Below are positions 33,867 through 42,999 of a stretch of 64,000 nucleotides of DNA, in pieces (position 1 is the first letter of the stretch; each line of letters starts with the position of its first letter). The stretch spans positions 248,001 through 312,000 of the forward strand of contig DFBJ01000013.1 in the NCBI GenBank assembly GCA_002366565.1, in the 5' to 3' direction. The position numbers were made by a program, and so were the translations under genes. The DNA is from Bacteriovoracaceae bacterium UBA3083 (GTDB taxonomy: Bacteria; Bdellovibrionota; Bacteriovoracia; Bacteriovoracales; Bacteriovoracaceae). The notes under the pieces are model-generated. The model saw nothing but the letters and a program-made list of their open reading frames with translations. It ran no database searches and had not been told where the DNA came from.

Positions 33867-35135
33867 TTATTTTCCTAAGAATTCCTGACCACCAAGGTAA
33901 GGTCTTAACTTAGCAGGAACCTTAATTCTACCATCGGCTTGTTGATGACATTCTAAGAATGGAACTAAAGTTCTAGGAGTAGCTACAGCTGTATTGTTTA
34001 AAGTATGTACAAACTGAACTTTCCCATCAGCATCTCTATAACGAGTATTTGTTCTTCTAGATTGCCAATCGTGTAACTGAGAACAACTATGAGTTTCTCT
34101 ATATTTTTCTTCTGAAGGCACCCAACATTCAATGTCGAACATGCGAACTTTTCCAGTCCCCATATCTCCTGTACAACATTCAACAATTCTATATGGTAGC
34201 TCGAAATCCTGAACAATTTCTTCAGAAGTCTCTAACAATATCTTATGCCACTTATCTGATTCCTCAGGTGAGTTTTTACAAATTACATATTGCTCAACTT
34301 TCATAAATTGATGAACTCTGATTAGACCTCTAACGTCTCTACCATAACTTCCCGCCTCTCTTCTAAAGCATGGAGAATATCCAGCGTAAAGAATTGGAAG
34401 CTTATCTTCAGAAAGAATATCTTTTGAATGAAGAGAGTTAAGTTGAACTTCTGCAGTTCCAGATAAGTATAAATCATCTTCAGGTAGGTAATAAACCTGG
34501 TCTTTACCACCTGGAAAGTGACCTGTTCCAACAAGAGCTTCCTCTCTTGCTAGAGAAGGAGTTGAAACTAGTGTGAATCCCTTACTTTGTAATTTCTCAA
34601 GGGCATATCTATGCATGGCCATTTCTAAAAGAACCATATCATTTCTTAATGAGTAACTTCTAGATCCACTAACTGCAGCAATTTTTTCAAACTCCGCCCA
34701 GTTTTGTTTTTCTAAAATTTCAACATGATCAAGTGGCTTGAAATCAAACCTTGGTAGATCACCAAATGTCTTTACTTCAACGTTATCATTCTCATCATTT
34801 CCAATAGGAGCATGAGGAGAAGGAATCATAGGAGCAGTTAAAAGAAGATTTCTAAGTTCAGCTTCTTTCTCAACAAGCGATGGCTTCATTGAATCTAGTT
34901 CAGATCCAATAACTCTTCCCTCTTCAATCAATGCAGGTCTCTCTTCAGCAGTAGCCTTTGGGATCTTTTTAGAATGACTGTTTCTCTTCTCTTGAAGCTC
35001 TTGAACTTTCACTTTTAAATCAGAGATATCCTTATCTAGACTTAATAATTGGTCAAAATCAAAAGCAATTTTTTTTACTTCTGCGGCTTTTTTGACTGTT
35101 TCTAGATTTTCTCTAATGAACTTAATATCTAACAT
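33867..35135 (-). CDS. serS: Seryl-tRNA synthetase
   Basis: Class II aminoacyl-tRNA synthetase charging tRNA-Ser. 422 residues, normal size. The N-terminal coiled-coil arm (about 25-105) is visible, then TxE-type LYLSGTAEVQLNSLH, motif 2 CFRREAGSYGRDVRGLIRVHQF (broken by reading) and motif 3 LNNTAVATPRTLVPFLE. The start MLDIKFIRENLETVKK is the typical family N-terminus. It is the only serS in the window and stands alone on the minus strand. Confidence 0.97.
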   Translation of the reverse strand: MLDIKFIRENLETVKKAAEVKKIAFDFDQLLSLDKDISDLKVKVQELQEKRNSHSKKIPKATAEERPALIEEGRVIGSELDSMKPSLVEKEAELRNLLLTAPMIPSPHAPIGNDENDNVEVKTFGDLPRFDFKPLDHVEILEKQNWAEFEKIAAVSGSRSYSLRNDMVLLEMAMHRYALEKLQSKGFTLVSTPSLAREEALVGTGHFPGGKDQVYYLPEDDLYLSGTAEVQLNSLHSKDILSEDKLPILYAGYSPCFRREAGSYGRDVRGLIRVHQFMKVEQYVICKNSPEESDKWHKILLETSEEIVQDFELPYRIVECCTGDMGTGKVRMFDIECWVPSEEKYRETHSCSQLHDWQSRRTNTRYRDADGKVQFVHTLNNTAVATPRTLVPFLECHQQADGRIKVPAKLRPYLGGQEFLGK

Positions 35136-35268
35136 TTAAGGTACCTCTATTTTGGTAAAAAATTATATGCTCCAATTTATTATAAAATTCCCTAATAATC
35201 AAAGGTTGGCACAGTACGCACACAGTCAAAGTTGTTGCAAATCTCAAGACTCATGCAATAATAGCAGT

Positions 35269-35616
35269 ATGAAAAGAATCTTAATTGTTGATGATGAAGA
35301 AATACTAGCAAAATGCCTTAGAGAGGAATTTGAATTTCTTGGACATTCTGTAGTTGTAGTTAATGAGCCAAGTGATGCACCCGTGCAAATCTTCTCTGAA
35401 CCCTTTGACATTATTTTACTCGATATAAAAATGCCAAAGGTCAATGGAGTTGAACTTTTTGAGCAAATTAAGCCTCATACGGACGCTAAGATAGTATTTC
35501 TTTCAGCAATTAGCGACTTAATGAGTCATGATCCTGTTCTAATGAAAGCTGATATGGTACTAGAGAAGCCATTCTCTGTAGAAGATATAAGAAAAATTGT
35601 AGATTTAGCAAAATAG
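35269..35616 (+). CDS. Single-domain response regulator (receiver only)
   Basis: A 116-residue receiver domain: RILIVDDEE, phospho-Asp region IILLDIKMPKVNG, VFLSAIS and MVLEKPFS with the Lys. No output domain is attached, so it probably acts by phosphotransfer or protein contact. A longer frame from 35152 exists but ATG 35269 begins exactly at the receiver fold. No good ribosome site precedes it. A small zinc-ribbon-like gene starts 8 bases after its stop. Confidence 0.85.
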   Translation: MKRILIVDDEEILAKCLREEFEFLGHSVVVVNEPSDAPVQIFSEPFDIILLDIKMPKVNGVELFEQIKPHTDAKIVFLSAISDLMSHDPVLMKADMVLEKPFSVEDIRKIVDLAK

Positions 35617-35624
35617 GAAGATTA

Positions 35625-35825
35625 ATGGCAAATTGTAAGTTTTGTAGCAAAGATATTACTTGGTTAAAAGATGGAAGAAAGTTTACTCCTGTAGAGGGAG
35701 ATGGGACTGTTCATAAGTGTGACCAAATGATGAACTCTATGAAAAGTATCAAAAGCATGGAAAGGTCATCTTTATCTGCAGAAGAGATCAAAAAATACGA
35801 AGAAGCAATTAATAAGAAGAAGTAA
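35625..35825 (+). CDS. Small Cys/His protein (putative zinc-binding)
   Basis: A 66-residue protein beginning MANCKFCSKDITWLKDG, with a CxxC pair near the N-terminus and VHKCDQMM later, which could form one C-C-H-C zinc site. The rest is a charged helix. AGGA lies about 5 bases before the ATG, and the gene starts 8 bases after a receiver-domain gene, so they are probably cotranscribed. Function unknown. Confidence 0.7.
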   Translation: MANCKFCSKDITWLKDGRKFTPVEGDGTVHKCDQMMNSMKSIKSMERSSLSAEEIKKYEEAINKKK

Positions 35826-35903
35826 GCCTTCTAACCTACCGTTAATACGGTCCTTCAACATTTTTGCCCTCTAGAAGCCAGTGTTCATGGTACGATATAG
35901 TAT

Positions 35904-36575
35904 ATGAGCAACCTGGAGGCGCCTATTTATCGCTATTCACACCTCATCATTCTATTTTTCTTTAGTATGAGTTGCTTCTCAAAGGAAATAATTGAGCAGC
36001 AAGAGTCCATCTCCCTACACTCACAATGTATTCAAAAAATCTTAGGCCATCAATTTACAAAAACTCACTACCCAAATCTCACCACTGATCAAACTTCAAG
36101 TATGTACTATGAGTTTCTCACTGAGATTGACACTTTTTGTAAGTGCCAAAGCACAATTAAGAAGAATGAAAATAAAGAGAAGAGTCAGGACTACTTCAGT
36201 TGGAGCTTCAAAGATAAGAGGATCACTTTCGAAAGAGAAGATCAGTGCATCTTGAAAAACTTCTCTAACCATGCAATTCAAACAATCTATACAATAGCTC
36301 TCGACACGAGACTGAGAAAACATTTAAACCTGCGAATTAAACACAGACTCCCCGCTTCAGGCCATCATCTTGCCGTAGAAAGCTCTGTTGAAGTGAAATT
36401 GAATTGTATTGAAGAAAAAATTCTAAGACAGTGTTCTAAAATTAAAAGCTTGAGAACTACTTATAACTGCATTCAAAGCTCCACTGATAATCATAAGGAG
36501 TTTGATTATTTTGAGCGCCAATGCCCACAATTTCAAAATGAACATCAGCTAGCTAAAACAGTTGATTTTATTTAA
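35904..36575 (+). CDS. Exported Cys-rich protein of unknown function
   Basis: About 216-223 residues with a signal peptide (YRYSHLIILFFFSMSCFS) and at least eight cysteines in the mature part (SQCIQKI, FCKCQS, DQCILK, LNCIEEK, RQCSKI, YNCIQS, RQCPQF), suggesting a disulfide-bonded periplasmic or surface protein. ATG 35904 has no ribosome site; a GGAGG at 35915-35919 lies five bases before an in-frame ATT at 35925 that would open a tidier signal peptide. The stop is shared (TTAA) with the convergent transporter gene. Confidence 0.65.
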   Translation: MSNLEAPIYRYSHLIILFFFSMSCFSKEIIEQQESISLHSQCIQKILGHQFTKTHYPNLTTDQTSSMYYEFLTEIDTFCKCQSTIKKNENKEKSQDYFSWSFKDKRITFEREDQCILKNFSNHAIQTIYTIALDTRLRKHLNLRIKHRLPASGHHLAVESSVEVKLNCIEEKILRQCSKIKSLRTTYNCIQSSTDNHKEFDYFERQCPQFQNEHQLAKTVDFI

Positions 36576-37591
36576 AGATTTGCAGGCAATTTCCCACCTA
36601 GGAGCTCTGCAAGAGTCTTAGTTGTTTCAATTTTAGAAAGGACAATCTTCATAACAGCAGTCATCGGCACTGCTAAGAACATCCCAGGAATCCCCCAGAC
36701 TAGCCCCCAAAAAAGTAAGAAAAGTAAGATTACAATTGGATGTAGTCCTAAATTCTCTCCCATGATTTTTGGCTCTATTACATTTCCAATACAAAACTGA
36801 ATTGCAGAAGAAATACTCATTACAGTAACCAGCTCCCAACCAGGTCCAAATTGTAAAAATAGAACAGGAAATGGAATCAGTACCGCGATAATTGAACCAA
36901 CACTAGGAATGAAGTTTAATAAGAAAGTTAATATTACAAACATAAATGCAAGATCTACCTCTAAGCTAAATAACAAAATCCCTACAAGAACAGCAGTGAT
37001 TAGTGACATGAAAAACTTAGTTGCAACATATTTTGAAATTTTATAGTGAACTTGCTTAACCATATTGTTTTTAATTTTTGTAACACCTTCACCTGCAATT
37101 AAGAAAAGGACCATAATAATTATAAGAATAGTATTTGAGAGGAATGTCATTATTCCACCTGAGAACTGCTTAACAATCGATAAAACGGGCAAGCTATTAA
37201 GAGAAGATTTAATCATCTGTGGATTGATTTCTATATTATAAGAATTTAAAAAGGAAACCACAGATTCAAGCGCCAATGTAAAACGAAGATGATAATCCCC
37301 TATGCCATCTATAAAAGTATTCAAGCTTTTTGCAATAAATAGACTCACAATAACAGATGTAATAATAAAGATCCCCATTGTTAGAATTACAGATAGAAAA
37401 CGAGGAGCTTTTAACTTAACTTCAAACCAATCTATTACTGGACCTGAAACTGAAAATATAAAGAGAGAAATAACAAATGGAACGAGAATAGACTTAGTGT
37501 AAATAAGTGCTCCGGTAAAAGCTATAAAAGTCAAAATAACCAAGCAGACATTATTAATACGATCGTATGTATCTTTCAAAGAAACCTCCAT
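36572..37591 (-). CDS. AI-2E family transporter (UPF0118/PerM-like)
   Basis: A 339-residue inner-membrane protein with about seven to eight hydrophobic spans (for example VCLVILTFIAFTGALIY, FLSVILTMGIFIITSVIV, VLVGILLFSL and MFVILTFLLNFIPSVGSII). Family signatures are NFIPSVGSIIAVLIP, the NVIEPKIMGENLGLHPIVIL segment (broken by reading) and the GMFLAVPMTAVMKI end. Substrates in this family vary (autoinducer-2 export, Na+/H+ antiport, others) and cannot be predicted. Confidence 0.92.
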   Translation of the reverse strand: MEVSLKDTYDRINNVCLVILTFIAFTGALIYTKSILVPFVISLFIFSVSGPVIDWFEVKLKAPRFLSVILTMGIFIITSVIVSLFIAKSLNTFIDGIGDYHLRFTLALESVVSFLNSYNIEINPQMIKSSLNSLPVLSIVKQFSGGIMTFLSNTILIIIMVLFLIAGEGVTKIKNNMVKQVHYKISKYVATKFFMSLITAVLVGILLFSLEVDLAFMFVILTFLLNFIPSVGSIIAVLIPFPVLFLQFGPGWELVTVMSISSAIQFCIGNVIEPKIMGENLGLHPIVILLFLLFWGLVWGIPGMFLAVPMTAVMKIVLSKIETTKTLAELLGGKLPANL

Positions 37592-37706
37592 CCATTGATG
37601 GATTAAATGATAACGGTAATATTCTAGAAGTACAATACATCATAAAAATCAATAACTTACTAATAACGAGTAAAGTTTCTCGGACATATACCCGACAAGA
37701 ATAGTT

Positions 37707-39416
37707 ATGAAAAAGTATATCTACATAACTCTATTCTCTCTATTAGCCTCTTGCTCCAGCACGACTGTGAACAATTCATTTCGATCACCTGCCAGTGTAG
37801 AAGATGATAAAAATTGTACAAATGTTGTAAGGAACTTTATCACCAAAGATTATGATGAGACTTTATTAAAAGAAATAGAGAAAAAAGAGCTTATAAGCAG
37901 ATCCACAAATAAAATGCAAATAAGACTTCCAAAGAGAAGTTGGTGGAATAAATTTAAAGACTCATGGACTCATACATTTAAAAACTGGAATGATAATAAG
38001 TATGTTTCTTTTTATATGTATGATGAAGAAGAGACGGTAGCAAGCGCAGCAGCCTACGCAAAAGTATTAAGTAAAAAAGCTGATGAAGTAGAAACAACTA
38101 GTGAAGAGCTTGATGTTTTAAAAACAATTGATACTTGGCTTTCAAAATATACAAATTATGAAAAAGAATTAGATGACCTCATCAATGAAAGAATTTCGAC
38201 AATGTATAATAGAAACATTTTGAAAAAATATGACTTCGAAGGAAATCGTGCGGAAGTAGAATTAAGCTTCGTAAAAGGTGGAAAAGAAGTTAAAGAAAAA
38301 ATGGTATTCTACAAAGATGATAAAAATCTTCAATACTATATAAATCAGTTAGAGAAACGAATTACAGAACTTGATGGTGGCGTATTTGATTGGTGGTTTG
38401 ACGAAGGTCTAATTAAACAAAGAATCATTCAACAAGCAATGCTTCAAGATAAGCTAATTATCGCTCATAGAGAACTAGAGTATTTCATAAATAATACTGA
38501 TGATTTAAATGACTCTGTAGTAAAGAGTTTAAAGCTCAAGCTAAATGAATTTGAAGACGCAATTGAAAAGGCAAACTTTAAACCATCACAATACGGAATT
38601 AATAAAGTCACAAACAAAAGTATAAGAAAAGAATTAATGGCCCTCCCAAAGACCGTAAAATCCTACAAGAAAGTACAGCAAGGCCAAAAAGTCATGAACG
38701 AACTCTTAACTGATCAGGACAAAGATAGATTAAAATTCTTTTCAAATGGTTATGCTAGAGTATTTCAAGGTACTGCTTTAGGAGCATTTGCTACAGGCTC
38801 AGGAACATCTGTCTGGCTTGGTTTAAAAGAGTACTTCATGTGGGGAGAAAATAAAAAGTACGCTTGTGTGAAAATGACACAAGAGTCAGAATTTCTAAAT
38901 TGTGTTCAAGATTATATTGAAGATAGATACCCTATTCTCTTTCAAGCATCAGTTCTAAGTAGAGATTTTAACCCTTTTGATTATGACAATATTCCAGCAG
39001 ATCAAAGAGAAGAATATATGGATGAGCTCGAGCATATCAAAAGGCTTCGAGTAACTTTTCAAATTCTTGAAGCAAGGAAGAAGAAGACTCGTGAAGACTT
39101 AGCTGAGTCAATTAAGACGATGTATGATTCTATTGTAATTGATGAAGATGAGCTAAATTCATGTGCAAGAGTTACATTAGAGCTCTTTCCTGGATGTATG
39201 ATTGATTATCTTATGGGGAAGTTTCCTGGCGTATTCTCTAATTACCAAGCGAGTGACCTAAAAGGAGGAGCTGTTGATATCTACGACTTCAACTCTATTC
39301 CTGAAAAATATAGAGAACTATATAAAGTAGAAGTTAACCGCATTAGTGCTCAAAGAGCTACTTATGAAGACTTCTATAGTGACTTCTCTAAAGATGCTAT
39401 TTTCTTACTAGAGTGA
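37707..39416 (+). CDS. Large lipoprotein of unknown function
   Basis: A 569-residue protein with a lipoprotein signal (MKKYIYITLFSLLASC; lipobox LASC, followed by SSTTVNN). The mature protein is highly charged, with long helical stretches (for example SKKADEVETTSEELDVLK and LDDLINERISTMYNR) and several Trp residues in WWNKFKDSW and FDWWFDEG. A mid-protein segment (GTALGAFATGSGTSVWLGL) is Gly/Ala rich and may insert in a membrane. No family is recognised. Its end overlaps lgt by 9 bases on the opposite strand. Confidence 0.72.
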   Translation: MKKYIYITLFSLLASCSSTTVNNSFRSPASVEDDKNCTNVVRNFITKDYDETLLKEIEKKELISRSTNKMQIRLPKRSWWNKFKDSWTHTFKNWNDNKYVSFYMYDEEETVASAAAYAKVLSKKADEVETTSEELDVLKTIDTWLSKYTNYEKELDDLINERISTMYNRNILKKYDFEGNRAEVELSFVKGGKEVKEKMVFYKDDKNLQYYINQLEKRITELDGGVFDWWFDEGLIKQRIIQQAMLQDKLIIAHRELEYFINNTDDLNDSVVKSLKLKLNEFEDAIEKANFKPSQYGINKVTNKSIRKELMALPKTVKSYKKVQQGQKVMNELLTDQDKDRLKFFSNGYARVFQGTALGAFATGSGTSVWLGLKEYFMWGENKKYACVKMTQESEFLNCVQDYIEDRYPILFQASVLSRDFNPFDYDNIPADQREEYMDELEHIKRLRVTFQILEARKKKTREDLAESIKTMYDSIVIDEDELNSCARVTLELFPGCMIDYLMGKFPGVFSNYQASDLKGGAVDIYDFNSIPEKYRELYKVEVNRISAQRATYEDFYSDFSKDAIFLLE

Positions 39417-40199
39417 TAACTTCTTATCACTCTTAAGGACTAGTAGAACTCCTGTGATAACCATGAACGCACATAAGAATTGCCCCATGGTAAACATATC
39501 AAAATAGAGTCCTATTTGAGGATCAGGATTTCTAAAGAATTCAATAAAGAATCTAAAGACTCCATAAAGAGATACAAAGAGTCCAGTGCAAAAGCCAGGC
39601 GAGCTTAGTTTCTTTCTACCAAATATATAGAGAATTATAAATAAGAGGAGCCCCTCTAGTAAGGCCTCATAAATCTGTGATGGGTGTCGTGGCTCATTAT
39701 TGTAAAACTTTGGAAAAACTACAGCCCAAGCAACATCTGTAACTCTTCCTGCAAGCTCTCCATTTATAAAATTTGATATTCGTCCAAAGAATATTCCTAT
39801 CGGAGCAAAAATACTTATAGCATCTGTAAATTTTAGAAAAGGTATGCTCTGTCTTTTTGCTTTAAAGACTGTGTAAAGAGCAATTCCAATAATGGCCCCG
39901 TGAAAGCTCATTCCACCTTCCCAAATTGCAAAAACTTTAGAAGGGTCTTTTATGTAATAATTTAAGTTATAGATAAGTATGTATCCAAGCCTTCCACCAA
40001 AAAGGAGAGCAAGAAATCCCATAGAGAGGTAATCATGAATTGTTTTCTTAGTTAGGCTTATGTAACCAACTGATGAGAACTTCATTAGTCCAATATAGAC
40101 AGTAAAGAAGCCTGCAATATAAGAGAGCCAATACCATGGGAGTATAAACCACCCCCACTCTATCGCCATTGGAGATAAGTCATGTATGTAATAATTCAT
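39408..40199 (-). CDS. lgt: Prolipoprotein diacylglyceryl transferase
   Basis: The inner-membrane enzyme that attaches diacylglycerol to the lipobox Cys of prolipoproteins. 263 residues with about seven membrane helices. Family marks: GGRLGYIL, EGGMSFHGAIIG, the signature GRISNFINGELAGRVTD, RHPSQIYEALLEG and FRFFIEFFRNPDPQIG. It would process the several lipoproteins predicted in this window. It precedes nothing on its strand for nearly 10 bases before the convergent lipoprotein end, and follows the DUF2489 gene by 28 bases. Confidence 0.96.
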   Translation of the reverse strand: MNYYIHDLSPMAIEWGWFILPWYWLSYIAGFFTVYIGLMKFSSVGYISLTKKTIHDYLSMGFLALLFGGRLGYILIYNLNYYIKDPSKVFAIWEGGMSFHGAIIGIALYTVFKAKRQSIPFLKFTDAISIFAPIGIFFGRISNFINGELAGRVTDVAWAVVFPKFYNNEPRHPSQIYEALLEGLLLFIILYIFGRKKLSSPGFCTGLFVSLYGVFRFFIEFFRNPDPQIGLYFDMFTMGQFLCAFMVITGVLLVLKSDKKLSL

Positions 40200-40227
40200 A
40201 CACTAATCATAGCATAATACTTTATAA

Positions 40228-40692
40228 CTAAAGAAGTTCTTTTACGTCCTCATGAAGAACCTTAACAGTACTCAAAAAATCAGTCTGATACTTCTCTTCA
40301 ACTTTAAAACGCTTAATATCTTCGTTCATTCTCTCTTGTTTTGAGAGTTTATTTCTTTTTTCATGAGTTTTGAATTCTTTAAGCTCTTCATACATATTAA
40401 AGAATAAAAGGTAGTCACTCTTATTAGAGTCCAACATTTTTGAGTTATCCAATAGCATTCTAATTCTAATGCTTCCTTCAGATATTTCACATTGTTCTTG
40501 AAGAATTGCCTTACAAATAATGTCTAAACTCTCTAGAATGAACTTTTCTTTTTCTCGAGTTTTTTTAATACTCTCTTTTAAAACTCCACTATCTTTTTGT
40601 ATCTTCTTTGCAAGAAAAAATATAAGAGTCCCAAGTAGAGAAATAGTGAAAATTAAGGCCACAAGAATTTCAAAAAAATATTTATCTAACAA
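40228..40692 (-). CDS. DUF2489-like membrane protein
   Basis: A 154-residue protein with one N-terminal membrane helix (FFEILVALIFTISLLGTLIFFLA) and a cytoplasmic helical part. The segment EKFILESLDIICKAILQEQCEISEGSIRI (broken by reading) matches the DUF2489 pattern of EQCEL(S/T)EGxIR. Function of the family is unknown. It lies 11 bases after the radical SAM gene and 28 before lgt, so an operon of the three is likely. Confidence 0.7.
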   Translation of the reverse strand: MLDKYFFEILVALIFTISLLGTLIFFLAKKIQKDSGVLKESIKKTREKEKFILESLDIICKAILQEQCEISEGSIRIRMLLDNSKMLDSNKSDYLLFFNMYEELKEFKTHEKRNKLSKQERMNEDIKRFKVEEKYQTDFLSTVKVLHEDVKELL

Positions 40693-40703
40693 AGTAATAA
40701 CCT

Positions 40704-41612
40704 CTACAGCATATGTTCTGGAGTTTTTGGATATATCCCATCAGGAATTTCTTCTATCCATTGATCCAGAGTTCTTAATAATGAATCTGTATCACAACTT
40801 AAACGTCCACCCAAAGGAAATTGATTAGACACATGATTTGCCCTAAACAATATCTCCCCACGTGATGGTCTTACAAGTGATAATATATCCCTCATCTCAG
40901 ATGTTAACTCTTTAGAAGTTAACATCTCAAAATTTCCTTTATCTACCATTCTTCTGAGAGGAGTTCCAGATACAGCGACAGTAGTCAATAAAGAGAAGAA
41001 CTTTGGAGAGATCCTACTAATAAGCTTTCCCGTCTCTTCAACATGCTCAGAGCTGTATTTTCTACCGCCAATCCCTAACATTCCTATAATAGAGATATCC
41101 CAGCCTGCATCATGAAGCCTTTCACAGCCCTCAATCATATCACTAGCAGTATTGCCCTTAACTATTCGGTGCAGAACCTTATCTGATCCACTTTCAAGCC
41201 CTAAATAAGCAATGCTTAGTTTATGTTCTTTTAAAAGTTTAAGTTCTTCTGGTTCCTTATCTAACATATTTTGAGCAGTAGCATAGATACCCACTCGTTC
41301 AACACTTGGAAAATACTTCTCAAGTAGTTTCAAAGCTCCAATTAAAAGTTCAGTACTCGCACCTAGAGCATCTCCATCACAAAAAAATACTCTACGGGGT
41401 GAGTAGTTAAGTCTCTGAAAGTATTTGCTTGTAGAGATCAACTCTTTTTCAATTTCTTCCAGACTTCTTTCTCGGTACTGCTTAGAGCGGTACATATTGC
41501 AATAAGTACATAAGTTATGAGAGCAACCTATAGTGACTTGAAGTAGAAAGCTTCTTCCCTCTGAGGGAGGTCTAAATACGGGCTCATCATACTCTATAGG
41601 AAAGTCATACAT
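40704..41612 (-). CDS. Radical SAM protein
   Basis: A 302-residue radical SAM enzyme. The [4Fe-4S]-binding motif is GCSHNLCTYCNMYR (CxxxxCxYC spacing variant near residue 30). Further features are RRVFFCDGDALG, GLESGSDKVLHRIVKG (the GxE/ribose region of Elp3/HemN-like enzymes), SIIGMLGIGG and a C-terminal segment with PLGGRLSCD. The longer frame to 41666 is not supported; ATG 41612 begins at MYDFPIEYDEPVFRPPSEG, the usual start of this group. Substrate unknown. Confidence 0.9.
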   Translation of the reverse strand: MYDFPIEYDEPVFRPPSEGRSFLLQVTIGCSHNLCTYCNMYRSKQYRERSLEEIEKELISTSKYFQRLNYSPRRVFFCDGDALGASTELLIGALKLLEKYFPSVERVGIYATAQNMLDKEPEELKLLKEHKLSIAYLGLESGSDKVLHRIVKGNTASDMIEGCERLHDAGWDISIIGMLGIGGRKYSSEHVEETGKLISRISPKFFSLLTTVAVSGTPLRRMVDKGNFEMLTSKELTSEMRDILSLVRPSRGEILFRANHVSNQFPLGGRLSCDTDSLLRTLDQWIEEIPDGIYPKTPEHML

Positions 41613-41649
41613 AGTTTCTTCTCGTTTAATAATGTGATATGAAGGGTTT

Positions 41650-41958
41650 ATGAATACCATAAACATGAATTTTAGAACAGTTGAAAAAGAATATTGGATT
41701 ACTTCTATAAGTAATGAAAATCATATAATTGTTTTTCAAAATAAAGAAGAGGGACACCAGTTTAAGCTCTCCCTGCTTCTTGGAACTATAGATCCTCCAT
41801 GGGAGTCTCCTATGGATTATACTTTTATCAAAGATCAGGATGGAAAGTCTTTTTACAAGGTAAAAGAAAATATTGAAAGTAAAGATGATTGGAAAGCTGA
41901 TGCCTGTTGCCAATCAGGATGTCCGGGGTGTCCTTGGACAATTTCACAGGGACTCTAA
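41650..41958 (+). CDS. Small protein with C-terminal CCxxGCxxCPW motif
   Basis: A 102-residue protein. The C-terminal DACCQSGCPGCPW is a four-cysteine cluster of the DUF5522/oxidoreductase-like type that may bind metal or an Fe-S cluster. The N-terminal 85 residues show no known domain. GAAGGG lies just before ATG 41650. The stop codon TAA overlaps the next start (TAATG), so it is coupled to the pseudouridine synthase gene. Confidence 0.72.
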   Translation: MNTINMNFRTVEKEYWITSISNENHIIVFQNKEEGHQFKLSLLLGTIDPPWESPMDYTFIKDQDGKSFYKVKENIESKDDWKADACCQSGCPGCPWTISQGL

Positions 41959-42779
41959 TGGAAATTAAAAAGTTTTCTTTCAGAGGAAAGGCCAAGAATG
42001 AGACTACTCTTGTAGATTTTCTTTCGGAGGTTACTCCACTCTCAAAATCATTAATAAAGAAACATGCAAATAATGGTGGTGTTTGGATCAAGAGAAGAGG
42101 CCGTGGCCCTCTCAATAGGATTAGAAGAGTAAAGACAGTATTAACATCAGAAGATTATATAGAATGTCATTATGATCCAAATCTTCCTGAAGTAGACATG
42201 GAACTGGTTCAACAGATTCATGAGACAAAAGAATGGGGAGTTTGGTACAAGCCAGCCGGAGTACTCACTGAAGGAACAAAGTACGGAGACCAGGCCTCAT
42301 TAATTAGACATATAGAAAAGAATAAACCACATGCCTACCCTATTCAAAGGCTTGATCGTGAAACCTCAGGTTTAATGGTCGTGGCCTACAAAGAAAAAGT
42401 ATCTAGAATTTTTAACTCGGCCACAAAGAAAGGTCTGATCACTAAATTCTTTCAAGCGGAAGTATTAGGATGTCCAAGATCTTCTGAGGGGGAAATTTCA
42501 TTCAATATAGATGGTAAGAGTGCAAAGACTACTTATAAAGTTCATGAAGAGTTAGAGCTTAGTACTTTAATTGAAATAAAAATGGAGACTTCTAGATTTC
42601 ACCAGGCCAGGCAACATTTTGCAAAAATTAAGCATCCAATTATTGGAGATCCAAAATATGGAAGGCATAATAAAAATGATGATGGGCTAAAATTAGTTGC
42701 TTATAAAGTAGAACTTAAGGATCCAATTTCTAAAAAGGATCACTTATTTGTTCTACCTGATGAATTAAGACTTTTTTGA
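41958..42779 (+). CDS. RluA-family RNA pseudouridine synthase
   Basis: A 273-residue pseudouridine synthase acting on rRNA or tRNA. The catalytic Asp sits in YPIQRLDRETSGLMV; other family parts are WYKPAGVLTEGT, KFFQAEVLG, EIKMETSRFHQARQHFA and HPIIGDPKYGR. An S4-like N-terminal part (residues 1-75, with VWIKRRGRGPLNRIRRVKTVL) should aid RNA binding. ATG 41958 overlaps the upstream stop and has CAGGGA upstream; an earlier in-frame ATG at 41907 lies inside the previous gene. The target site on RNA is not predictable. Confidence 0.92.
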   Translation: MEIKKFSFRGKAKNETTLVDFLSEVTPLSKSLIKKHANNGGVWIKRRGRGPLNRIRRVKTVLTSEDYIECHYDPNLPEVDMELVQQIHETKEWGVWYKPAGVLTEGTKYGDQASLIRHIEKNKPHAYPIQRLDRETSGLMVVAYKEKVSRIFNSATKKGLITKFFQAEVLGCPRSSEGEISFNIDGKSAKTTYKVHEELELSTLIEIKMETSRFHQARQHFAKIKHPIIGDPKYGRHNKNDDGLKLVAYKVELKDPISKKDHLFVLPDELRLF

Positions 42780-42923
42780 TTTCTTATTGAGTCCTGTGAC
42801 TCTAATTCTTTTATTCTTAGGGACGGCCTTAAGTGAACCCACTTTTAAGATACCTTTTTGAACTGGGTATAGGATTCCCTGTCCAACTAGAAATGCTCTT
42901 CCAACTTTTGCGATATGTGCCAA
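42765..42923 (-). CDS. Small basic protein (52 residues), putative
   Basis: A frame starting with TTG 42923, preceded by CGGAG five bases upstream, fills most of an otherwise empty gap. The product MAHIAKVGRAFLVGQGILYP continues with VQKGILKVGSLKAVP and ends in a very basic tail (NKRIRVTGLNKKSKKS). Its end overlaps the pseudouridine synthase stop by 15 bases on the other strand. Ribosome site and amino-acid pattern look real, but there is no homology evidence. Confidence 0.45.
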   Translation of the reverse strand: MAHIAKVGRAFLVGQGILYPVQKGILKVGSLKAVPKNKRIRVTGLNKKSKKS

Positions 42924-42999
42924 ACTTACTCCGTATTGTTATTTAAAAGTACGTTGTAGGCCCAAACACTTCATATATCTATACGCTCCACATCAATGT

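Noticed and set aside
35838..35851. ACCGT-TAAT-ACGGT dyad as a terminator after the small Cys/His protein
   Set aside because: Stem of only five pairs and no T-run immediately after it.
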